Positions 6,218-10,869 of a stretch of 10,869 nucleotides of DNA are shown piece after piece. The stretch spans positions 1 to 10,869 of the forward strand of contig JAHZES010000058.1 of the NCBI GenBank assembly GCA_019421725.1, given 5' to 3'. Each line of letters begins with the position of its first letter. Position 1 is the first letter of the stretch. The translations under genes were made by a program, and so were the position numbers. The notes under the pieces were generated by a model. The model had not been told where the DNA came from. It saw nothing but the letters and a program-made list of their open reading frames with translations, and did no database searches. The DNA is from Clostridiales bacterium (lineage in GTDB: Bacteria > Bacillota > Clostridia > Oscillospirales > Acutalibacteraceae).

Positions 6218-8571
6218 CGACGACGCAGAGCAAGAACTGGAGCTATCAGTTTACACAGCTTGACAAATTCGATGAAAACGGCGCGGTGATCGTTTATACG
6301 GTGAAGGAAGTCGATACAGACAGCCTTTATACTGCTGCGGACGGAACCGCCGGAAATCAGTATACGGTTACCAATACGATCAAACAGCAGAAAACGTCCG
6401 TTTCGGTTCGCAAGGAATGGATCATTCCCAACGGTATGCAGAAGCCGGCTGTGGTGATCAGCCTGAACAACGGCGCCGAAACGGTTGCAACAGTCACACT
6501 TGACGGGGTAGTCGACGAGAAGGAAACCACTGCATGGCAGTATACGTTTACCGATCTGGATGTTTATGATCTGACGACCGGTGCGGCGATCAATTACACT
6601 GTGAGCGAGTCTCCGCTCAGCGGATATAACAACGGAGGCAGCCCGGCGATTACAGGAAGCATGAAGGAAGGCTTTGTGATCACCAATACGCTCGATCAGG
6701 AAAAGATCACGATCTCCGGTACGAAGACCTGGGTCGATAATAACAACGCTTACGGTACCCGTCCGGATACGATCACCTTTAACCTGTACCGCGGTAATCG
6801 CGAATTTGTGGCCAGCGTTACGGTTTCCAACACAGCGCCGGGCTACAGCTTTACAAACCTTGACCGCTATGACGCAAACCGTCAGCCGTATACCTATACG
6901 GTAGAAGAAGCTGCGGTTGGCAATTACACCACTACGACGGATGCAAGCGGTCTGAACTTTACGAACACCATTAAGCAGGAGACCACGACTGTTTCGGTCA
7001 GCAAGGTATGGGTCGCTCCGGAAGACATGCAGACGGCGGTTACCGTCAGCCTGAAGCAGAACGGAACGGAGATCGACAGCGTTACGCTGGACGGCACAGC
7101 GGGCTGGCAGCATACGTTTGCCGAACTGCCGGTTTATGACCTGACAACGGGCGCAAAATATGTTTACACGGTGGAAGAGACCACGCAGCTGCAGGGCTTT
7201 GACGCGCCGGTGATCACCGGTTCTGCGGAAGATGGCTTCACCGTTACGAATACCGTCACACAGAAGTATACGGCAGTTTCCGGTACAAAAACCTGGGTGG
7301 ACGGAAACGATGTCTCCCTTCGTCCGGCCAGCATTACCTTTACGCTGTACCGCGACGGCGAGAAAACCACGATGACACAGAGCATTTCCAATACAGCGTC
7401 CGGTTATCAGTTTACGGATCTGCCGGTTTACGCTCCGGATGGTCATGAGTATCTTTATACCGTCGAGGAAGAGATCGTCGACGGCTACGATTCCGAGAAA
7501 GTGGCGACGGATAACGGAATCAGCTTTATCAACACGATTCAGCAGGCATACACCTCTGTTTCTGTCAGCAAGGTATGGGTCGCTCCGGAAGACATGCAGA
7601 CGGCGGTTACCGTCAGCCTGAAGCAGAACGGAACGGAGATCGACAGCGTTACGCTGGACGGCACAGCGGGCTGGCAGCATACGTTTGCCGAACTGCCGGT
7701 TTATGACCTGACAACGGGCGCAAAATATGTTTACACGGTGGAAGAGACCACGCAGCTGCAGGGCTTTGACGCGCCGGTGATCACCGGTTCTGCGGAAGAT
7801 GGCTTCACCGTTACGAACACGGTAACACAGGAATACACCGGAATTTCCGGCACTAAGGCATGGGTCGATCCGGAAGGCACCGTCCATCCGACGATCACGA
7901 TCGATCTGCTTCGCGACGGAGAGGTTTACCGGTCGGTACAGCTTGCAAACGGTGAAACGGATTACAGCTTTACCGAGCTGCCGGTCTATGCGCTTGACAA
8001 TAATGATGCGGCGCAGAATGACGGTCACCGTTACGTTTACACGGTGGAAGAGGCCGAGGTCGACGGCTACAACTCCGAAAAGGACGATAACAACAACTTT
8101 ATCAACACCATTGCACAGGAAAAGATTACGGTTTCCGGTACAAAAACGTGGGTCGATGCCCCCGCAGGTGAAGCGCTACCTGAGGTTACCATTGTTCTCA
8201 GCCGCGACGGCGAAGAGATCGCACGTACGGTTATGAATGCCGAGGTTGGCTGGTCTTATGCCTTTACAGAGCTGGACCGCTACGATCTGACGGATGGTCA
8301 TGAATATGAATACACGGTCGCAGAGCTTCCGGTAAAAGGCTACACCACGGAACAAAACGGTTTTGATTTTGTGAACATCTATGAAGAGGAAATTCCCGAA
8401 AGCAAACCGCCGGTAGTTGGACCTTCCAGCAAGCCGGAGGAGAACATTCCCGATAATGACATTCCATTTACCGGCGGAGTGGCGATGGCCGGCGGAGCAT
8501 TGGGTGTGTTTGCTGCAGCTGCCTTGGCGGCGGTTGTGATCGGTAAGCGCAAAAGAGAAGAAGAACAGTAA
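5947..8571 (+). CDS. Cna_B-repeat adhesin, 3' part with sortase anchor (frameshifted)
   Basis: This is the continuation of the adhesin in the -1 frame. The open frame reaches back to 5947, but the family-like sequence begins only at VGTSENNY (about 6049). No ribosome site or credible start is present, so this is not an independent gene. It carries the end of Cna_B repeat 2 and repeats 3-10. Most repeats show the isopeptide set: Lys in TKTW or SKVW, Glu in YTVEE, and Asn in the closing (F/V)xNT strand. A Pro/Glu/Ser linker, the sorting motif IPFTG (8461-8475), a Gly/Ala-rich hydrophobic helix and the tail KRKREEE follow. Sortase would cleave the motif and attach the protein to peptidoglycan or to a pilus subunit. 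No sortase gene is in the window. Adding one base near 6046 joins it to the 5' part as one protein of about 1632 aa. Confidence 0.88.
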   Translation: MEIQLYGFGSVRCVPLSDRVYRAGKECRRQLHATVGTSENNYEVKNTIKQEKISISGTKVWIDGDNAGQTRPESVTVELYANNVATGIRVTTTQSKNWSYQFTQLDKFDENGAVIVYTVKEVDTDSLYTAADGTAGNQYTVTNTIKQQKTSVSVRKEWIIPNGMQKPAVVISLNNGAETVATVTLDGVVDEKETTAWQYTFTDLDVYDLTTGAAINYTVSESPLSGYNNGGSPAITGSMKEGFVITNTLDQEKITISGTKTWVDNNNAYGTRPDTITFNLYRGNREFVASVTVSNTAPGYSFTNLDRYDANRQPYTYTVEEAAVGNYTTTTDASGLNFTNTIKQETTTVSVSKVWVAPEDMQTAVTVSLKQNGTEIDSVTLDGTAGWQHTFAELPVYDLTTGAKYVYTVEETTQLQGFDAPVITGSAEDGFTVTNTVTQKYTAVSGTKTWVDGNDVSLRPASITFTLYRDGEKTTMTQSISNTASGYQFTDLPVYAPDGHEYLYTVEEEIVDGYDSEKVATDNGISFINTIQQAYTSVSVSKVWVAPEDMQTAVTVSLKQNGTEIDSVTLDGTAGWQHTFAELPVYDLTTGAKYVYTVEETTQLQGFDAPVITGSAEDGFTVTNTVTQEYTGISGTKAWVDPEGTVHPTITIDLLRDGEVYRSVQLANGETDYSFTELPVYALDNNDAAQNDGHRYVYTVEEAEVDGYNSEKDDNNNFINTIAQEKITVSGTKTWVDAPAGEALPEVTIVLSRDGEEIARTVMNAEVGWSYAFTELDRYDLTDGHEYEYTVAELPVKGYTTEQNGFDFVNIYEEEIPESKPPVVGPSSKPEENIPDNDIPFTGGVAMAGGALGVFAAAALAAVVIGKRKREEEQ
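6997..7250 (+). repeat. Perfect 254-bp direct repeat, copy 1 (within Cna_B repeat 6)
   Basis: Bases 6997-7250 are identical to 7564-7817, an offset of 567 bp (189 codons). The match starts at GTCAGCAAGG and ends at CCGTTACGAA, with differences immediately outside. The encoded stretches of repeats 6 and 8 are therefore the same protein. No other repeat pair approaches this identity at the DNA level. Confidence 0.97.
7564..7817 (+). repeat. Perfect 254-bp direct repeat, copy 2 (within Cna_B repeat 8)
   Basis: This is the second copy of the block at 6997-7250, base for base. The intervening repeat 7 (type A) is clearly different from repeats 5 and 9. The pattern fits a recent duplication of a two-domain unit followed by divergence, or gene conversion between repeats 6 and 8. 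Recombination between the copies would delete exactly 189 codons and keep the frame. Confidence 0.97.
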
Positions 8572-8625
8572 GCGTACCAATTCTTCAAGCCCGATTTTTT
8601 CAGAACGAATCACAAAACCATAAAG

Positions 8626-8663
8626 AAGGGCGGCTGCTCCAAAGTGGAGCAGCCGCCCTTTTG
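8626..8663. terminator. Bidirectional intrinsic terminator between adhesin and isomerase
   Basis: A perfect 15-bp stem, arms 8626-8640 and 8646-8660 (left arm AAGGGCGGCTGCTCC), with 5-nt loop AAAGT. On the plus strand it ends with a short T-run (TTTT, 8659-8662) 55 bp after the adhesin stop. On the minus strand the hairpin is followed by TTCTTTA, so it can also stop the converging isomerase transcript. Confidence 0.9.
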
Positions 8664-8716
8664 TAGGTAAATTTAAGAAGAAAATGCGGTCAGTCAGGGT
8701 AATTTTTTGGGGACAG

Positions 8717-9505
8717 TCAATTTTGTGCGGGCAATTCCGAATGAACCCAGTCTGTCAGGGTTTTCGCGGTAGAGGCGAGTGTTTCAATACGGTTGTCATA
8801 TACAAACTCGATCAAAGCAGATTTTGGCGCAGCGGTTTGCCGCACCAGGGAGAGATATCTGTGCCAGACATCGGCGCCGTCTTCCAAAGGAAAGCTTGTG
8901 ATCGAGCCGTCGCTTTCCCGGCGAATGTGAAAAACATGCAGATTGGTGATATATTTGGCAAGAGCGTGAATAGAATCCAGATTATAAGCTTCGCTGCAAT
9001 TCTGGTTAGGCTGCCAGTAGGTGGTCATGTTCGGGCGGTTAACGGTTTCCAGAAAACGCAGTTCGGCATGGTATTCGTCTGCAACCGTATTGTTGTGGCA
9101 TTCCAGAGAGACCAGCATATTCTTTTTTGCGGCAAGGTCGCAAAGCTGCTGCGCCTCCTTTGCCAATGCGGCAAATTCATCCTCGCTCAGCTCGGCGGAA
9201 CCCTTTTTTCCGCCCCAGATTCGCACGACCGTTACGCCGAGCGCTTCGGCGCTTTGCAGTACGCTTTCAAACTCACGGAGAGGGTCTTTTGATTCGCCAA
9301 GGTAATAGTATGTTCCGTAAGAGGTGACCTGCATCCCGGCTTCCTCAGTCAGACGCCGAACCTCCCGCGCACAGGGAACGTCTCCGGCAGGCACATGAAC
9401 ATCGCTGCCCCATTCGATTCCCTGTAGCCCGGCCGCCTTGGCCGCACGGATAATTTCCTCCACAGAATTTTTCCGAAACGAGACAGAAGCAACACCAGTC
9501 AACAT
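8717..9505 (-). CDS. Sugar phosphate isomerase/epimerase, TIM-barrel family
   Basis: A 262-aa protein of the xylose-isomerase-like (AP endonuclease family 2) fold, a group that uses a divalent metal to isomerise or epimerise sugars and related compounds in the cytoplasm. Visible barrel strands include GIEWGSDVHVP (29-39), SYGTYYYLGE (62-71), TVVRIWGGKKGS (92-103), LVSLECHNNT (131-140), NLHVFHIR (188-195) and ALIEFVYDN (230-238). Likely metal ligands by family pattern are E135, H193 and E233. The aspartate/asparagine-type ligand may lie near Q165-N169, where the common Asp is not evident. The substrate cannot be told from sequence. The ATG is preceded by AAAGGA, and a near-perfect promoter lies about 60-90 bp upstream. 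It stands alone, convergent with the adhesin and divergent from asnA, so context gives no pathway. The length is typical for the family. Confidence 0.88.
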   Translation of the reverse strand: MLTGVASVSFRKNSVEEIIRAAKAAGLQGIEWGSDVHVPAGDVPCAREVRRLTEEAGMQVTSYGTYYYLGESKDPLREFESVLQSAEALGVTVVRIWGGKKGSAELSEDEFAALAKEAQQLCDLAAKKNMLVSLECHNNTVADEYHAELRFLETVNRPNMTTYWQPNQNCSEAYNLDSIHALAKYITNLHVFHIRRESDGSITSFPLEDGADVWHRYLSLVRQTAAPKSALIEFVYDNRIETLASTAKTLTDWVHSELPAQN

Positions 9506-9564
9506 TATTCAGCACGTCCTTTCTAGTCCTAATTAATCGAGTATTTAAAACGGAATCTATTACC

Positions 9565-9593
9565 ATTATAACGTTTTGCCGGTTCAAGGTCAA
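9565..9593 (-). promoter_or_regulatory. Promoter for the isomerase gene
   Basis: On the minus strand: -35 TTGACC (9593-9588), a 17-bp spacer and a consensus -10 TATAAT (9570-9565). The predicted start is near 9558, leaving about 53 nt of leader with the ribosome site AAAGGA. This is among the strongest-looking promoters in the window. Confidence 0.85.
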
Positions 9594-9610
9594 GCCGTGA
9601 AAACAGACAG

Positions 9611-9639
9611 TTGCGCTTTTCGGTGTTTCGTGATAAAAT
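9611..9639 (+). promoter_or_regulatory. Promoter for asnA
   Basis: TTGCGC (9611-9616), a 17-bp spacer and TAAAAT (9634-9639), preceded by TG at 9631-9632 as an extended -10. The -35 boxes of this promoter and of the divergent isomerase promoter are only 17 bp apart, so a regulator bound between them could affect both. Half-sites TTAATCGA (9533-9540) and TCGAATTAA (9648-9656) flank the pair in opposite orientation but differ by one base in spacing. Confidence 0.7.
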
Positions 9640-9681
9640 ATAATTCATCGAATTAAAGCGAAAAAGGAAGAAGGAATTGCA

Positions 9682-10692
9682 ATGTCGCAGCTGAAGATTC
9701 CTGCAGGCTATCAAAGCCGGCAGTCGATCCGGGAAACAGAAATCGCAATTAAACAGACGAAGGACTTTTTTGAACGGGAGCTTGCTCGTCAGTTGAATTT
9801 GACGCGCGTTTCGGCGCCGCTTTTTGTTCAACCGGAAACGGGCCTGAACGACAACCTTAACGGCGTGGAACGCCCGGTTCGCTTTGGGATCCGCGAGCAG
9901 AACGACGCAGAGGTAGAGGTGGTCCATTCGCTGGCCAAATGGAAAAGGATGGCGCTCAAACGGTACGGATTTTCTGCAGGAGAGGGTCTCTACACCGATA
10001 TGAGCGCAATCCGCCGGGACGAGGATACCGATAATCTGCACTCGCTGTATGTTGACCAGTGGGATTGGGAAAAAATTCTTGGAGACGGAGAAAGAACGGT
10101 AGAAACGCTGAAAGATGTGGTACGCCATGTTTATGCGGCGCTGCGTGCAACAGAGGAATATCTTGCAGAGATTTACCCGTTTTTGGGGCGCATTTTGCCG
10201 GAGGAGATCTCTTTTGTAACAACGCAGGAGCTGGAGGATCGTTTTCCGGAGCAGAGCCCGAAGGAAAGAGAAAATTTGATTGCCCAGGAAAAGGGCGCCG
10301 TGTTTCTGATGCAGATTGGGGGCGCGCTGAGATCCGGAGAAAAGCACGACGGCCGCGCACCGGACTATGATGACTGGGGCTTGAACGGAGATATTCTGGT
10401 GAATTACCCCGTTTTGGGCATTGCTCTGGAGATTTCCTCCATGGGAATTCGGGTGAATGCCGAAAGCCTGCGCCGCCAGCTGGAAATCAGCGGCTGTATG
10501 GAACGCGCGGAGCTTCCGTTCCAAAAGGCGTTGTTGAACGGCGAATTGCCGGATACCATCGGAGGAGGGATCGGCCAGTCAAGGATCTGCATGTTCTTTT
10601 TGCGCAAAGCGCATATCGGCGAAGTGCAGGCTTCTGTTTGGCCGGAGGAGGTCGTGCGGCAGGCAGAGGCGGCCGGCCTGCAGCTCCTGTAA
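9682..10692 (+). CDS. asnA: Aspartate-ammonia ligase (asparagine synthetase A)
   Basis: A 336-aa cytoplasmic enzyme that makes asparagine from aspartate, ammonia and ATP through a beta-aspartyl-AMP intermediate. It has the fold of class II aminoacyl-tRNA synthetases, close to AspRS/AsnRS. Segments matching E. coli AsnA in order are VSAPLF (43-48), DNLNGVE (57-63), VVHSLAKWKR (80-89), SAGEGLYTDM (98-107), HSLYVDQWDWE (120-130), GDGER, QELEDRFP, GAVFLMQIGG, RAPDYDDW (225-232), LNGDI, ELSSMGIRV-like EISSMGIRV, and GGGIGQSR (294-301) with the motif-3 arginine. The loop between DDW and LNGDI is shorter than in E. coli. The total length (336) is close to the E. coli enzyme (330). GGAAGAAGGA precedes the ATG. 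It has its own promoter. No clear terminator follows: an A-run/T-run pair after the stop is weak. The pyr leader begins 28 bp later, so asnA read-through would also pass the pyr attenuator. Confidence 0.98.
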   Translation: MSQLKIPAGYQSRQSIRETEIAIKQTKDFFERELARQLNLTRVSAPLFVQPETGLNDNLNGVERPVRFGIREQNDAEVEVVHSLAKWKRMALKRYGFSAGEGLYTDMSAIRRDEDTDNLHSLYVDQWDWEKILGDGERTVETLKDVVRHVYAALRATEEYLAEIYPFLGRILPEEISFVTTQELEDRFPEQSPKERENLIAQEKGAVFLMQIGGALRSGEKHDGRAPDYDDWGLNGDILVNYPVLGIALEISSMGIRVNAESLRRQLEISGCMERAELPFQKALLNGELPDTIGGGIGQSRICMFFLRKAHIGEVQASVWPEEVVRQAEAAGLQLL

Positions 10693-10720
10693 AAAAAATT
10701 TATTCTTTTTTCATTTTCTA

Positions 10721-10749
10721 TTTACAAACGCATCAAATCGTGTTATGAT
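10721..10749 (+). promoter_or_regulatory. Promoter of the pyr leader
   Basis: TTTACA (10721-10726), a 17-bp spacer and TATGAT (10744-10749). The predicted start is near 10756, just before the PyrR-binding hairpin, as expected for a leader controlled by attenuation and not at initiation. Confidence 0.8.
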
Positions 10750-10758
10750 ACCACAAGA

Positions 10759-10796
10759 ATCTTTAAGGCGATCCAGAGAGGTCGGCAAGAGGAACC
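10759..10796 (+). promoter_or_regulatory. PyrR-binding leader RNA element (pyrimidine attenuator)
   Basis: The conserved PyrR recognition sequence ATCCAGAGAGG (10771-10781) sits in a hairpin. CGA and TCG flank the TCCAGAGAGG core, and TCTT (near 10760-10763) can pair with AAGA (10787-10790) across an internal loop. TTTAA precedes the core, as in the known binding loops. In Firmicutes, UMP-bound PyrR holds this hairpin and so prevents the antiterminator from forming. The alternative antiterminator is also visible: GGCA (10784-10787) plus GAACC (10792-10796) pair with GGTTCTGCC (10835-10843), the 5' arm of the terminator. The regulated gene lies past the window end. PyrR itself, a uracil permease or a pyr biosynthetic operon are the usual targets. 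Confidence 0.88.
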
Positions 10797-10809
10797 CAAA
10801 TGCATCATT

Positions 10810-10830
10810 GCGCGTTGCTGCGCGCTTTTT
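10810..10830 (+). terminator. Short GC hairpin with T-run inside the pyr leader
   Basis: GCGCG (10810-10814) and CGCGC (10821-10825) pair around loop TTGCTG, followed at once by TTTTT (10826-10830). It has the form of a small intrinsic terminator or pause site, placed between the PyrR hairpin and the main terminator. The stem is only 5 bp, so strength is uncertain. Confidence 0.4.
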
Positions 10831-10869
10831 GTGCGGTTCTGCCGGTTTCTGGCGGAACCGCACTTTTTT
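10831..10869 (+). terminator. Attenuator terminator of the pyr leader
   Basis: A 13-bp stem, GTGCGGTTCTGCC (10831-10843) with GGCGGAACCGCAC (10851-10863), containing one G-T wobble and loop GGTTTCT. It is followed by at least six T residues up to the window end. Its 5' arm can instead pair with the upstream antiterminator segment, which makes this the regulated terminator of the leader. Confidence 0.93.

Larger units (their letters stand above)
5543..8382 (+). repeat. Array of ten Cna_B-type domain repeats
   Basis: Ten tandem repeats of about 90-105 aa start near 5543, 5813, 6103, 6394, 6706, 6985, 7270, 7552, 7837 and 8125. Two types are visible. Type A opens with SGTKTWVD. Type B opens with SVSKVW and contains VYDLTTGA plus an ITGS...GF insertion before the closing strand. 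From repeat 3 to repeat 9 they alternate A-B-A-B-A-B-A, giving a two-domain unit of 564-603 bp. Repeats 1, 2 and 10 are A-like. Such domains normally self-crosslink by Lys-Asn/Asp isopeptide bonds and form a stiff stalk that lifts the tip domain off the wall. The repeat limits are approximate. Confidence 0.9.

Noticed and set aside
6037..8028. A 663-codon open frame on the minus strand across the adhesin repeats
   Set aside because: It mirrors the repeat array, and its translation shows no domain or signal. The plus strand there is clearly coding Cna_B domains. Long antisense frames are expected from the biased, repeated codon use.
5543..8382. CRISPR array or transposon-type repeats
   Set aside because: The repeats are long, in frame, and encode Cna_B domains with conserved Lys/Glu/Asn positions. 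There are no short uniform repeats with unique spacers.

Overview
The window looks like a chromosomal segment of an anaerobic Gram-positive bacterium, most likely a Clostridia/Oscillospiraceae-type gut Firmicute. The pointers are a complete [FeFe]-hydrogenase maturase HydF, a very long Cna_B-repeat surface protein with a sortase-type C-terminus, a PyrR-type pyrimidine attenuator, bacterial AsnA, and strong sigma-A-like promoters with 17-bp spacers. This placement is inferred from gene content and no search was run.

Layout, left to right. Positions 1-51 are the 3' half of a tRNA-Thr(CGU), followed by a terminator. Positions 212-887 hold a broken gene for a small membrane protein (probable DUF3137 family), spread over three reading frames. 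It runs tail to tail into a MerR-family regulator on the minus strand (875-1357), which has its own promoter and a leader of about 105 nt with inverted repeats. hydF follows on the plus strand (1643-2851), then secG (2985-3233), which has its own promoter and a strong terminator. A 377-bp AT-rich gap (3297-3673) holds a doubtful 39-codon ORF and an AT-rich hairpin.

The centre (3674-8571) is one giant surface adhesin gene: signal peptide, von Willebrand A domain with an intact MIDAS and two CxxC clusters, one SpaA-like domain, ten Cna_B isopeptide-type repeats, an IPFTG sorting motif, a membrane anchor and a basic tail. A -1 frame change near 6046 splits it into two overlapping open frames. 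Restoring one base gives a continuous protein of about 1632 aa. Repeats 6 and 8 share 254 identical bases, and the stalk alternates two repeat types. A hairpin terminator at 8626-8663 closes the gene and can also serve the converging gene.

The right side has two divergent genes: a TIM-barrel sugar phosphate isomerase/epimerase (8717-9505, minus) and asnA, ammonia-dependent asparagine synthetase (9682-10692, plus), separated by 176 bp containing two near-consensus promoters. The last 150 bases are a complete leader: promoter, PyrR-binding hairpin, antiterminator pairing and intrinsic terminator. This implies a pyrimidine biosynthesis or uptake gene just beyond the window.

Most genes appear to be independent single transcription units, each with its own promoter, rather than one operon. 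The most notable items are the frameshifted adhesin with its recently duplicated repeat, the paired Cys/His clusters in its VWA domain, and the pyr leader. I found no CRISPR array, insertion sequence or clearly novel multi-gene system.
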